DNA from: Alkalimonas mucilaginosa
Lineage (GTDB): Bacteria > Pseudomonadota > Gammaproteobacteria > Enterobacterales > Alteromonadaceae
Direction of reading: 5' to 3'
Assembly: GCF_036327005.1 (NCBI RefSeq)
Contig: NZ_JAUGZK010000004.1
Coordinates: 1-64,000, forward strand
Length of the DNA stretch: 64,000 nucleotides
Shown here: in pieces, positions 34,095 through 43,022 of the stretch
How positions within the stretch are numbered: position 1 is the first letter of the stretch
Layout of the letters: every line of letters begins with the position of its first letter
Translations under genes and position numbers: made by a program
The notes under the pieces: generated by a model
Database searches by the model: none
What the model saw: only the letters and a program-made list of their open reading frames with translations
What the model was told of the DNA's origin: nothing

Positions 34095-36218
34095 ATGAAG
34101 TTATTAACATTGTTCATGGGAATGCAGCTCGGGCTTAGCGCCCAGGCCCTGGCAAATACACCGCCACAGCCCCCGATAGCAGAGGTACGACCTTATACCG
34201 TCAGTTCGGCACATGGTGAACGACAGGATCCGTATTATTGGTTGCGCGATGACAGTCGGAGTAATCCTGAAGTGATTGCCTATCTGGAGGCAGAGAATAG
34301 CTATTATCAGGCCTATCAGGAGCCTTACAGTGCGTTGGTGGAGGAGTTGACTGCTGAGCTTATTGGCCGGATCCAGCAGGATGACAGCACTGTGCCGTAT
34401 GTGATAGGAGATTATCTGTACAGCAGTCGTGTGGAAGCTGGTAAAGAATATGCTATCTATGTCCGAACCCCAGTTGCTGGTGGTGAGGAAGAGATTATCC
34501 TGGATGTGAACACCTTGGCAGCAGGCCATGCGTATTTTCAGGTTGCTAACTGGTCCGTTAGCCCGGATCAGAACAAGCTGGCCTATTTGGAAGATACCAG
34601 TGGCCGTCGCCAGTATCAGCTGCGTGTGAAAGATCTGACCACCGGGGCCTTGCTGCCGGACACCATGACTGGCCTGTCTTCTTCGTTGGCCTGGAGTGCT
34701 GACAGTCAGCATCTCTTTGTGGTGGAAAATGATCCTGTCACGCTGCTAAGTACCAAGGTCTATCGCCATCAACTGGGCTCTGCACCAGAGCAACGGGCGC
34801 TGGTGTATCAGGAGCAGGATAACAGTTTCTACATGGGGGTTGGCAACACCCGTGATCGTAACTTTGTGGTGATCGGGGTAAGCAGTACGGTTTCCGACGA
34901 AGTACGGGTGCTGGATGCCAGGCAACCCAAGGGGGAGTTTCAGTTAATCGCACCACGCCAGCGCGATTTCAAATACTCAGTGGATCATAATGCCGGGCGT
35001 TGGATCATCAATACCGATTGGGATGCACCCAACTATCGGCTGATGACAGTAGCGCACACTAAAATTGGCAACAGGGAGCATTGGCAAGAATTGCTTGCTC
35101 ATGATGAACAGGTGTTTGTGCAAAGCTTTGTGGCTTTTGATAACTACCTTGCGATTAATGAGCGCAGCAATGGTTTGCGTCGTATCCGTTTTTTATCCTG
35201 GGATAAGCCAGAAGAAAGCCACTTTGTGGAGTCGGATGAGCCTGCCTATGTGATGTGGTTTTCAGCCAACCCGGAAACAAACAGCAACTGGTTGCGTTAT
35301 GGTTACACCTCGCTTTCTACCCCGGCCAGTGTGTACGAGGTGCATATGGCAACCGGGGAGCGACGCTTACTGAAAGAAGCAGAAATCCCCGGAGGTTTTG
35401 ATCGCAGCAATTATCGGACCGAGCGGGTCTGGGTGCCGGTAGCCGGTGAGGTGACGATCCCCGTAAGCTTGCTGTATCACAAAGATTTTAAGCAAAATGG
35501 CAGTGCGGCCTTGTATCAGATGGCGTACGGCTCTTATGGTATCTCGATGGATCCTGGCTTTAATGCAAATATTTTATCCTTAGTCGATCGGGGGTTTGTG
35601 TACGCGATAGCACACATACGGGGTGGCCAGGAAATGGGGCGGCAGTGGTACGAAGATGGCAAGCTGCTGAACAAACACAACACCTTTACTGATTACATTG
35701 CAGTGACAGATTACCTGGTGAAACAGCAATACGTTGCTGGTGATAAGGTGTTTGGTATGGGCGGGAGTGCTGGTGGCTTACTGATGGGGGCTGTCGCCAA
35801 TATGGCACCAGAGAAGTACCTTGGCCTGGTAGCTCATGTGCCTTTTGTGGATGTAGTTACCACCATGCTGGATGAGAGCTTACCGCTAACCACCAACGAA
35901 TACGATGAGTGGGGCAACCCGAATGAGAAGCAGTATTACGACTACATGCTCTCGTACTCGCCCTATGATCAGGTCCGTAAACAAGCTTACCCAGCGCTTT
36001 TTGTGACCACAGGCTTTCACGACTCTCAGGTACAGTATTTTGAGCCGGCGAAGTGGGTTGCAAAATTACGGACAATGAATACATCAAATCAGCCAATCCT
36101 GTTTCGTACAACCATGGAGGCAGGTCATGGGGGGCGTTCCGGCCGCTTTGCCAGGGTAGGGCAAACTGCGGAAGAATATGCTTTTATTCTTGATCTGCTG
36201 CAACGGCAACAACCGTAA
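34095..36218 (+). CDS. Exported S9 family peptidase (oligopeptidase B-like)
   Basis: A 707-residue prolyl oligopeptidase family serine peptidase. A signal peptide ends near AQALA-NT (residue 20), so it acts in the periplasm or outside, unlike cytoplasmic E. coli PtrB. The N-terminal beta-propeller (about 90-430) gates the C-terminal alpha/beta-hydrolase domain. The catalytic triad is Ser558 in GGSAGG, Asp643 in GFHDSQV and His678 in EAGHGGRSG. That C-terminal layout fits oligopeptidase B, which cleaves after basic residues in peptides; specificity is inferred. It is a single-gene unit ended by a hairpin shared with npr. Confidence 0.95.
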   Translation: MKLLTLFMGMQLGLSAQALANTPPQPPIAEVRPYTVSSAHGERQDPYYWLRDDSRSNPEVIAYLEAENSYYQAYQEPYSALVEELTAELIGRIQQDDSTVPYVIGDYLYSSRVEAGKEYAIYVRTPVAGGEEEIILDVNTLAAGHAYFQVANWSVSPDQNKLAYLEDTSGRRQYQLRVKDLTTGALLPDTMTGLSSSLAWSADSQHLFVVENDPVTLLSTKVYRHQLGSAPEQRALVYQEQDNSFYMGVGNTRDRNFVVIGVSSTVSDEVRVLDARQPKGEFQLIAPRQRDFKYSVDHNAGRWIINTDWDAPNYRLMTVAHTKIGNREHWQELLAHDEQVFVQSFVAFDNYLAINERSNGLRRIRFLSWDKPEESHFVESDEPAYVMWFSANPETNSNWLRYGYTSLSTPASVYEVHMATGERRLLKEAEIPGGFDRSNYRTERVWVPVAGEVTIPVSLLYHKDFKQNGSAALYQMAYGSYGISMDPGFNANILSLVDRGFVYAIAHIRGGQEMGRQWYEDGKLLNKHNTFTDYIAVTDYLVKQQYVAGDKVFGMGGSAGGLLMGAVANMAPEKYLGLVAHVPFVDVVTTMLDESLPLTTNEYDEWGNPNEKQYYDYMLSYSPYDQVRKQAYPALFVTTGFHDSQVQYFEPAKWVAKLRTMNTSNQPILFRTTMEAGHGGRSGRFARVGQTAEEYAFILDLLQRQQP

Positions 36219-36233
36219 GGATTGTTCAGTCGC

Positions 36234-36261
36234 ACCACACCGTAGTTATTTACGGTGTGGT
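36234..36261. terminator. Bidirectional hairpin between the S9 peptidase gene and npr
   Basis: A perfect 11-bp inverted repeat (36234-36244 with 36251-36261) with a 6-base loop lies between the two convergent stops, two bases from the npr stop. T-runs are short on both sides, so termination efficiency is uncertain. Confidence 0.6.
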
Positions 36262-36262
36262 A

Positions 36263-36538
36263 TCAGGATTCTTCGAAGCCACTGGCAATCAAGTGCACCA
36301 CCGCCTGTAAGGCCTGACAGGCATCATCACCTTCAGCTACGATTTCAAGCAATTTACCTTTACTGCTGGCGAGCATAAGCAATGCCAGCACACTGCTGGC
36401 ATCAGCGGTTTTTCCATCCTGAATTAATTCGATTTTACTGTGAAATTGCTGGCACAACTGAGCCAGTTTGGCGGCCGGCCTGGCATGCAGGCCGAGCGGA
36501 TTAACGATGGTTACTTCGGCGCTATACTTTGTGGCCAT
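36263..36538 (-). CDS. ptsO: Nitrogen-PTS phosphocarrier NPr (HPr-like)
   Basis: A 91-residue HPr-family protein carrying phosphate from EI-Ntr to EIIA-Ntr. The phosphorylation-site histidine is His18 in NPLGLHARPAAKL. The second conserved stretch, LLMLASSKGKLLEI, spans the HPr-type serine region. The ATG at 36538 gives the normal length and overlaps rapZ by 17 bases. It is the last gene of the rpoN-hpf-ptsN-rapZ-npr series, as in E. coli. Confidence 0.96.
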   Translation of the reverse strand: MATKYSAEVTIVNPLGLHARPAAKLAQLCQQFHSKIELIQDGKTADASSVLALLMLASSKGKLLEIVAEGDDACQALQAVVHLIASGFEES

Positions 36539-37385
36539 GGTGACGTACCAGCTCGCGATGACGAATTTGTATATCGCTGCGTTGTTCGCGCAATAACGTA
36601 GCCAATTGCTCTGCAATAAAGACCGAACGGTGTTGTCCGCCTGTGCAGCCAATGGCAATGGTTAGATAACTGCGGTTATTTTTTTCCAGCTGCGGCAACC
36701 AGTGATTGACGAACTGATGGATCTGTTGAATGTAATCGTGCACTACTGTTTTGGATGCCAGGTACTGTTGTACTGGTTGATCCAACCCGGTTTGAGGCTT
36801 TAACTCTGGTTCCCAGTGAGGATTGGGTAAAAAGCGGGCATCAAACACAAAGTCGGCATCTTTGGGAATGCCATATTTGAACCCAAAGGACTCAAACAGA
36901 ATCACCAGCCTGCCAGATTGCTGACCCAGCAAGCGTTCACGCAGTTGATCGGCCAACTGATAGACATTGAGCTCTGTGGTATCAATATACAGATCGGCCC
37001 GGCTGGCGATAGGATCGAGCAGCTGCTGTTCCCGTAAAATAGCATCTTCCAGCGACATGGCCTGGTGAGATAAAGGGTGTAGCCGTCTGGTTTCACTAAA
37101 GCGCTTGATCAGGCTGCTGTGATCCGCATCCAAATAGAGGATGGTCAGCTCCAGTTTGCGGGGGAGGTAGGAAAGAATTTCTGCCAGTTCGTCTGGATCT
37201 TCCGGCAGGTTACGCACATCAATGCTGATAGCGACCCGCTCGTATTTATCCGTCACTGCATTTGCCAGGGTCGGTAATAAATTCACCGGGATGTTATCGA
37301 CACAGTAATAACCAAGGTCCTCCAGCACCCGTAAGGCGACGGATTTTCCTGAGCCTGAACGACCACTGACAACCAAGAGTTTCAT
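36522..37385 (-). CDS. rapZ: RNase adapter RapZ
   Basis: A 287-residue P-loop protein. In enterics RapZ binds the small RNA GlmZ and brings RNase E to it, tuning glucosamine-6-phosphate synthase GlmS. Walker A is SGRSGSGKS (about 6-14). The C-terminal RNA-binding domain contains AIGCTGGQHRSVF (about 246-258) and its usual HRE segment. It begins directly after the ptsN stop. Whether a GlmZ-like RNA exists in this organism cannot be told from the window. Confidence 0.97.
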   Translation of the reverse strand: MKLLVVSGRSGSGKSVALRVLEDLGYYCVDNIPVNLLPTLANAVTDKYERVAISIDVRNLPEDPDELAEILSYLPRKLELTILYLDADHSSLIKRFSETRRLHPLSHQAMSLEDAILREQQLLDPIASRADLYIDTTELNVYQLADQLRERLLGQQSGRLVILFESFGFKYGIPKDADFVFDARFLPNPHWEPELKPQTGLDQPVQQYLASKTVVHDYIQQIHQFVNHWLPQLEKNNRSYLTIAIGCTGGQHRSVFIAEQLATLLREQRSDIQIRHRELVRHHGHKV

Positions 37386-37856
37386 TTACGATTCCGCCTC
37401 TTGTTGCGCATCAATTAAGATCTGATACAGCTGACTATCGGATTCTGCATGCCGTATTTTGCGAGTCAGCTCTTTTTTCGATAGTAATCTGGCAATGGAT
37501 GCCAGAGTATTCAGATGCATTTGACACTGGTTTTCCGGGATCAGGATGGCACAAAAAATATCCACCGCCTGGTTATCGATAGCATCGAATTGGATCGGCT
37601 CTTTACTGACCACAAAGATCAGCACCGGCTGTTCAACATCTTTCAGTTTGCCGTGAGGGATGGCGATGCCGCCACCAATGCCTGTTGAGCCTAATCGTTC
37701 TCTGGTCATCAAAGATTCAAGAATGACGTACTCGGATGTCTCGGGCAATTGCTTGTGCGCCAGCTCGGCGATGTATTCAAGAATGCGTTTTTTGCTGTTA
37801 AAAAGGACTGCACTTTTGGTGCAGTCCTGAGCTAGCATGGTGCTTAAAGTTGTCAT
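37386..37856 (-). CDS. ptsN: PTS IIA-like nitrogen regulatory protein PtsN
   Basis: A 156-residue EIIA-Ntr. It receives phosphate from NPr and, in its free form, regulates potassium transport and other targets. The phosphorylated histidine is His68 in GGGIAIPHGKL. TRERLGSTGIGGG precedes it, as in the family. No transmembrane partner domains are attached. It sits between hpf and rapZ with gaps of five and zero bases. Confidence 0.97.
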   Translation of the reverse strand: MTTLSTMLAQDCTKSAVLFNSKKRILEYIAELAHKQLPETSEYVILESLMTRERLGSTGIGGGIAIPHGKLKDVEQPVLIFVVSKEPIQFDAIDNQAVDIFCAILIPENQCQMHLNTLASIARLLSKKELTRKIRHAESDSQLYQILIDAQQEAES

Positions 37857-37861
37857 GTTGG

Positions 37862-38149
37862 TCAGTGTCGGGCTAATTTCTCTTTATGCTTGATGACCTG
37901 CCTGTCCAGTTTATCAATCAGTTGGTCAATCGCTGCATACATGTTTTCACTTTCTGATACGGCAAAAACTTCACCGCCGTTCAGGTTGAGCTTGGCTTCT
38001 GCAATCTGCTGTAATTTTTCCACGTTTAGCACCACATGTACATTGTTTATATGCTCAAAGTGGCGTTCGAGTTTGGCAAACTTATTGTCCACATAGTCTT
38101 TCAAGGCTTCGGTGATTTCAACATGACGACCAGTTAGATTGATTTGCAT
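37862..38149 (-). CDS. hpf: Short-type ribosome hibernation promoting factor HPF
   Basis: A 95-residue protein that binds the 30S decoding region in stationary phase and promotes 100S ribosome dimers. It opens MQINLTGRHVEITEALKDYV and has the VDNKFAKLERHFEHI helix. It is the short form, lacking the C-terminal dimerisation domain of long HPF. It lies directly downstream of rpoN, as in many proteobacteria. Confidence 0.97.
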   Translation of the reverse strand: MQINLTGRHVEITEALKDYVDNKFAKLERHFEHINNVHVVLNVEKLQQIAEAKLNLNGGEVFAVSESENMYAAIDQLIDKLDRQVIKHKEKLARH

Positions 38150-38174
38150 AGCCTGTTTCCTTCTAGTTAAGTAC

Positions 38175-39659
38175 TCAGAGTAAGGTCTTGCGTTGATTTG
38201 ACGGCGGAATCAGCAAGGCCTCGCGGTACTTGGCAATGGTTCTGCGGGCAACATTGATGCCCTGGTCCGACAAAATTTCCACCATTTTACTGTCACTCAG
38301 TGGTTTTGCCGGGTTTTCCGCCGCCACTAACTTTTTAATCAGTGCCCGGATGGCTGTCGATGAGCACTCCCCACCATTTTCGGTACTGACATGGCTGGAG
38401 AAAAAGAATTTCAGCTCAAAAATGCCTCTGGGTGTATGCATGTACTTTTGTGTCGTTACCCGCGAAATGGTGGACTCATGCATACCAACCATTTCGGCAA
38501 CATCGTTCAACACCATGGGCTTCATGGCTTCTTCGCCATGCTCAAAAAAACCCTGTTGCTGTTGCACAATGCAGTTTGAAACTTTGAGCAAGGTGTCGTT
38601 TCTACTTTCAATGCTTTTCAAAAACCATTTGGCTTCTTGCAGGTGCGAGCGAATAAACTGACTGTCTGCCGAGTTTCTGGCGGTTCTGGTCATGGCTGCA
38701 TACTGCTGGTTAATACGTATTTTGGGCATGGAATCCGGGTTTAGTTCCACCTGCCAGCGGCCTTTTACTTTTTTTACTGTCACATCCGGAATAATGTAGC
38801 TTTGTTCTTCCCGAATCACAGTGGTACCCGGGCGCGGGTTCAGGCTGTGGATGAGCCGCATCGCATCGCGCAGCTCATCTTCTTTCAGTCGGGTCAGTTT
38901 CATCAGGGTACGGAAATCCCGATTGGCGAGCAAGTCGGTATGCTCACTAATCAGTTGCCTGGCTGCTGCGAGATGGGGAGTATCCGGGCTGAATTGCCGT
39001 AACTGTACCAGCAAGGATTCTTGTACATTGCGTGAGCCTACCCCGATGGGATCAAACAACTGAATGCGCTTGAGCACGGCTTCAACTTCATCTTCCTCTA
39101 CATCGGCAAGGCCAAGCGACTCCAGGATGTCCTGGCAGCTGATGGTAAGAAAGCCACTTTCGTCAATGGCTTCGATAATAATTTCGGCGATAGCGCGATC
39201 GGTATCGGAGAAAGGTGTTAGCTCCATCTGCCAGCGTAAATAGCTTTGCAGCGTTTCGGTGGTTTCTCCCTGATAGGCGGTATCGTCTTCACCATTGTAG
39301 TTGCCGGAGGTAACCGGGGCGGCACTGACTAAATCATCCCAGTGGTTATCAAGGGGCAAATCCTCACTAATGTCCTGACTGGTCATGGCTTCGCCGGTAT
39401 CAGGTTCATTTGGCTCGTCATTACCACTGTCGTCCGCGGCATCGTTGCGATCACGGGCTAATTCACCTAACCCATGTTCCTCACTGTGGTTCAGTTGCTC
39501 GTAATCGTCCTCAGATTCCAGCAGAGGATTGGCATCCAGAGCTTCCTGGATCTCCTGTTGCAGCTCAATGGTCGACAGCTGCAGCAGCCGGATAGCCTGC
39601 TGCAGTTGAGGAGTCATGGTAAGTTGCTGGCCAAGGCGAAGTTGTAAAGATGGCTTCAT
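38175..39659 (-). CDS. rpoN: RNA polymerase sigma-54 factor RpoN
   Basis: A 494-residue alternative sigma factor for enhancer-dependent promoters (nitrogen, motility and others). Region I opens MKPSLQLRLGQQLTMTPQLQQAIRLLQLS (first part), the activator-interacting segment. An acidic region II (about 55-115) follows. The C-terminal RpoN box that reads the -24 element is ARRTIAKYRE (about 475-484). It is preceded by lptB and followed by hpf, the standard arrangement. Confidence 0.98.
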   Translation of the reverse strand: MKPSLQLRLGQQLTMTPQLQQAIRLLQLSTIELQQEIQEALDANPLLESEDDYEQLNHSEEHGLGELARDRNDAADDSGNDEPNEPDTGEAMTSQDISEDLPLDNHWDDLVSAAPVTSGNYNGEDDTAYQGETTETLQSYLRWQMELTPFSDTDRAIAEIIIEAIDESGFLTISCQDILESLGLADVEEDEVEAVLKRIQLFDPIGVGSRNVQESLLVQLRQFSPDTPHLAAARQLISEHTDLLANRDFRTLMKLTRLKEDELRDAMRLIHSLNPRPGTTVIREEQSYIIPDVTVKKVKGRWQVELNPDSMPKIRINQQYAAMTRTARNSADSQFIRSHLQEAKWFLKSIESRNDTLLKVSNCIVQQQQGFFEHGEEAMKPMVLNDVAEMVGMHESTISRVTTQKYMHTPRGIFELKFFFSSHVSTENGGECSSTAIRALIKKLVAAENPAKPLSDSKMVEILSDQGINVARRTIAKYREALLIPPSNQRKTLL

Positions 39660-39707
39660 TAGCGTGTATTGTGCTCCTGCATAAGAATAGAAAGCCTGTC
39701 GCTATAA

Positions 39708-40430
39708 CTATAGCCTGAATTGTTCACCAAGGTATACATCCCTGACCTGCTGATTGGCAAGTACATCCGCCGGAGTGCCTGTTGCAATTAACTCCCCATG
39801 ACTAACAATATAGGCGGTTTCACAGACATCAAGGGTTTCGCGCACATTGTGATCGGTAATTAGCACGCCAATGCCTCTTTGGCTCAGATGCTGAATAATT
39901 TTTTTTATATCCAGCACTGAGATTGGGTCTACACCGGCAAAAGGTTCATCCAACAACACAAAGCGCGGATCAGCCGCCAATGCCCGCGCTATTTCTACCC
40001 GTCTGCGCTCTCCTCCGGATAAACTCATACCCAGGCTTTGGCTGATATGGCCAATATGGAACTCTTCCAGCAAATCATCGGCTGTCTCTTCCTGCTGGGC
40101 GGGGGTTAAATCCTTACGGGTTTGTAGAATTGCCATCAGGTTGTCACGAACCGTTAGCTTACGAAAAATAGAGCTTTCCTGTGGCAAATAACCAATACCA
40201 AGACGGGCACGTTGATGAATAGGTTGGTCGGTTAAATCATGCTCACCAAGTTGAATGCTGCCCTTATCACTGGGTACCAAGCCAACAATCATATAAAATG
40301 TTGTTGTTTTGCCGGCTCCATTGGGCCCCAACAAGCCGACGATCTGGCCCGAGCGAACTTCCAGACTTACGTCTTTGACAACCTGCCGCCCTTTGTAGCT
40401 TTTTGCCAGATGCGATGCAGTTAACTTCAT
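39708..40430 (-). CDS. lptB: LPS export ABC ATPase LptB
   Basis: A 240-residue cytoplasmic ATPase that powers lipopolysaccharide extraction by LptFG. Walker A is GPNGAGKTT (about 36-44), the signature is LSGGERRRVEIARAL and Walker B is FVLLDEPFAGVDP. TDHNVRETLD carries the switch histidine. Its start overlaps the lptA stop by four bases (ATGA). It is 48 bases upstream of rpoN. Confidence 0.98.
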   Translation of the reverse strand: MKLTASHLAKSYKGRQVVKDVSLEVRSGQIVGLLGPNGAGKTTTFYMIVGLVPSDKGSIQLGEHDLTDQPIHQRARLGIGYLPQESSIFRKLTVRDNLMAILQTRKDLTPAQQEETADDLLEEFHIGHISQSLGMSLSGGERRRVEIARALAADPRFVLLDEPFAGVDPISVLDIKKIIQHLSQRGIGVLITDHNVRETLDVCETAYIVSHGELIATGTPADVLANQQVRDVYLGEQFRL

Positions 40431-40945
40431 GGTTGTTGGTTCTCTTCATTGGTAGCTGATGGTTGTTGATTTTCTGGGGCAAAAATAGTCCGCACCCGCT
40501 CATTCTCCCCACGTTCGGCCTGCAACTGCTGAGTTTCCATGTTGTACTCAATTTTTGCAGCCTGTACCAGGCTACCGCTTTGTTTTAACTCAGCGTCTCC
40601 GACCATCAACAGGATGCGACTAGCACGGTCGTATCGGATCTCAAAAGCTTCTGCCTCTACCAGCGAGTTATCTTCCATGCGTTGACTGTAGGTCGCCGGA
40701 GAGCCTGTGGCAATAAAGACTTCCATGCCTTTGCCTGCGGAGCCATCGACTTCCAGCCGCTCTGCCCGGATAGTCAGGCTGCCTTGCTGCACCAGCACAT
40801 TGCGCTCGTAGACGACATTAGAGCTTTGTAAATCGGTGAAAAAAGCCTCGGAGTCAATGCTCAGTGGCTGCTGAAAATCTTGCTGGGTTGAAGCCAGTGC
40901 TGGTGTTGTCAGCAAGAAAGCTACCAATACGATCTTAAGGTTCAT
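40427..40945 (-). CDS. lptA: LPS transport periplasmic protein LptA
   Basis: A 172-residue periplasmic protein that builds the beta-jellyroll bridge carrying LPS from LptC to LptD. The signal peptide ends near ALAS (about residue 19). The OstA-like fold shows the repeated pattern LTIRAERLEVDGSAGKG and ATYSQRMEDNSLVEAEAFEI. The ATG at 40945 gives a clean signal peptide; it overlaps the lptC end by 11 bases. The C-terminal tail is Q/E/N-rich. Confidence 0.95.
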   Translation of the reverse strand: MNLKIVLVAFLLTTPALASTQQDFQQPLSIDSEAFFTDLQSSNVVYERNVLVQQGSLTIRAERLEVDGSAGKGMEVFIATGSPATYSQRMEDNSLVEAEAFEIRYDRASRILLMVGDAELKQSGSLVQAAKIEYNMETQQLQAERGENERVRTIFAPENQQPSATNEENQQP

Positions 40946-41489
40946 TGTGATAATCCGTTCTGTAGTGCTGCTCAATGTGAATGGTTTGCTCTGCAATGCT
41001 GGCCTGCATGCCCCGGCCGGAAATGGTGAAGCCGGCACCAAAGATATCTACATTTTCTTCGGTAGATAATATCTCGGATGCCAGTGACATTTCCAGATAA
41101 CTGGTTTGTACCCGATCAATCAGTGCTTCTGTGACCAGGTTCTGCAACAAGACGTCACCATCCAGAATCAATTTATCATCCGGGTAGAGTACTGCCGTGC
41201 GACTGGATGCTTGCCAGCTAAGATTATGAGCTCGATCCAATAAGGTAAAGATGGGTCGATCGAGCTGGGTAAAGCCAAGCAAGTCGTAGTGCTCCATGCG
41301 CTCAGCCTGCACCAGTTCACTCAGTTGTCCCTGTTCATCATACACAATACGCGTAAGCTGCTCAGCGATAAAATCAGGTATCAGCTCGCGCTCAGTCAGG
41401 ATTTGCCGGCTGTCATCGCTGCTGCTGAACCACCGATACAGCAAAGTAAACAGCACAACACCGAGCAACAGGTAAGCGACAGGTTTCAT
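40935..41489 (-). CDS. lptC: LPS export protein LptC
   Basis: A 184-residue bitopic inner-membrane protein that receives LPS from LptBFG and passes it to LptA. A single N-terminal helix (about 5-22) precedes the periplasmic OstA-like domain. MEHYDLLGFTQLDRPIFTLL and ERELIPDFIAEQLTRIVYDE lie in the jellyroll. The ATG at 41489 overlaps the kdsC stop by four bases. Identity rests on fold-like pattern and on position between kdsC and lptA, which is decisive. Confidence 0.95.
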   Translation of the reverse strand: MKPVAYLLLGVVLFTLLYRWFSSSDDSRQILTERELIPDFIAEQLTRIVYDEQGQLSELVQAERMEHYDLLGFTQLDRPIFTLLDRAHNLSWQASSRTAVLYPDDKLILDGDVLLQNLVTEALIDRVQTSYLEMSLASEILSTEENVDIFGAGFTISGRGMQASIAEQTIHIEQHYRTDYHNEP

Positions 41490-42043
41490 GTGCTGCTGCC
41501 CCGGAACTGCTGGAAGGCGCCGATACTCATCAGCAACAGATCGGCTACTTCCCGTACAGCACCGAAGCCGCCGGGGCAACTGGTCACGTAATGGCTGTGC
41601 AGTCGCAGGTAGGGGTGCGCGTCCTGCACGGCAATACTAAGACCGACCTGCTGCATCACTTCCCAATCACTGAGATCATCGCCAATGTAAGCGACCTGGT
41701 GTGGCTCCAGCTGCTCTATGGTGAGCACTTCTTCAAAGGCAGGTATTTTATGCTCCTGGCCTTGGTAAATATGAGGCACCGTCAGGGATTGCATACGTTG
41801 TTGCACAATTCTGGACTGTCGCCCGGTAATAATGGCGACTTCGATCCCGGCTTTGCGCAAGGCTTTAATGCCGTACCCATCCCGGGTATGAAAAGCCTTT
41901 AATTCTTCGCCAGAGTTCCCCAAATAAATACGACCATCCGAAAAAACACCATCGACATCGCAAATCAGCAAGCGGATTTGTTGGGCCTGTTGCCAAAGCT
42001 TGGCCGGGACTGCCTGGTAGCACTGTTGAAAGAGTTGTTGCAT
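41486..42043 (-). CDS. kdsC: KDO-8-phosphate phosphatase KdsC
   Basis: A 185-residue HAD-superfamily phosphatase that removes phosphate from KDO 8-phosphate, giving the LPS core sugar KDO. The nucleophile motif is LLICDVDGVFSDG (about 29-41), motif II is ITGRQS and motif III/IV is YIGDDLSDW. The C1-type small form has no cap domain. It starts directly after the kdsD stop (TGAATG) and overlaps lptC. Confidence 0.97.
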   Translation of the reverse strand: MQQLFQQCYQAVPAKLWQQAQQIRLLICDVDGVFSDGRIYLGNSGEELKAFHTRDGYGIKALRKAGIEVAIITGRQSRIVQQRMQSLTVPHIYQGQEHKIPAFEEVLTIEQLEPHQVAYIGDDLSDWEVMQQVGLSIAVQDAHPYLRLHSHYVTSCPGGFGAVREVADLLLMSIGAFQQFRGSST

Positions 42044-43012
42044 TCAAAGCACTCCTGCTTTTAATAAATCATGCATGTTCATGGCGCCAATAGGCTGTTG
42101 TTGTTGGTTAACAATCACCAAGCCATTGATTTTACGCTGTTCCATTAGTTTTAGTGCTTCTGCAGCCAGCATCTGTGGCTTGGCGGTGATGCAGTTTGGT
42201 GTCATCACGGCAGCAATGCTGGTGTCGTGAATATCAAAGCGCTGATCTAAAATGCGACGTAGATCGCCATCGGTGAAAATCCCCTGCATGATGCCAGCAT
42301 CATCTACCACCGCCGTCATCCCCAGGCCTTTGGTGCTCATTTCCAGCAAAGCAGTTTTAATGGTGGCGGTGATGGGAACTACTGGCATGTTGCTGCCCGT
42401 ATGCATTACATCCTCTAACCGCAACAATAAACGGCGCCCCAGGCTTCCGCCCGGATGCGACAGGGCAAAGTCATCGGCCGAGAAGCCTCTGGCATTGAGC
42501 AAAGCAACCGCCATAGCATCCCCCATTGCCAGTGTGGCTGTGGTGCTGGCTGTAGGGGCCAACCCAAGCGGGCAAGCCTCTTGTTCTACCTGTACACAGA
42601 CATGAACATCCGACAAGCGGGCCAGGGTTGACGCTGGATTACCACTCATACCGATCAGGTGGGCACCTATACGCTTTAGTACCGGAATAATGGTGAGTAC
42701 CTCACCGGTTTCACCGGAGTTTGATATGGCAATCACCACATCGTCTTTGGTTACCATGCCTAAGTCACCATGGCTGGCTTCACCCGGGTGGACAAAAAAG
42801 GCCGGAGTACCGGTTGAAGCAAAGGTGGCCGCAATTTTATTGGCAATGTGGCCGGATTTGCCCATACCGGAGACAATCACCCGGCCAGGGCTGTCCATAA
42901 TCAACTGGCAAGCCCGATTAAAGTCATCGTTAATAAAGCGCGCCAGTTGCTGAATAGCGCTTGCTTCAATTTGTAATACCTGTAACGCCTGTTGCTTGAA
43001 ATCTGTGGTCAT
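42044..43012 (-). CDS. kdsD: Arabinose-5-phosphate isomerase KdsD
   Basis: A 322-residue enzyme that interconverts ribulose 5-phosphate and arabinose 5-phosphate, the first step to KDO. An N-terminal SIS sugar isomerase domain (about 40-180) has GMGKSGHIANKIAATFASTG and FVHPGEASHGDLG. Two CBS domains (about 205-320) follow. It stands between the Ca/Na exchanger and kdsC genes, as in E. coli. Confidence 0.97.
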   Translation of the reverse strand: MTTDFKQQALQVLQIEASAIQQLARFINDDFNRACQLIMDSPGRVIVSGMGKSGHIANKIAATFASTGTPAFFVHPGEASHGDLGMVTKDDVVIAISNSGETGEVLTIIPVLKRIGAHLIGMSGNPASTLARLSDVHVCVQVEQEACPLGLAPTASTTATLAMGDAMAVALLNARGFSADDFALSHPGGSLGRRLLLRLEDVMHTGSNMPVVPITATIKTALLEMSTKGLGMTAVVDDAGIMQGIFTDGDLRRILDQRFDIHDTSIAAVMTPNCITAKPQMLAAEALKLMEQRKINGLVIVNQQQQPIGAMNMHDLLKAGVL

Positions 43013-43022
43013 GCTGTACCTG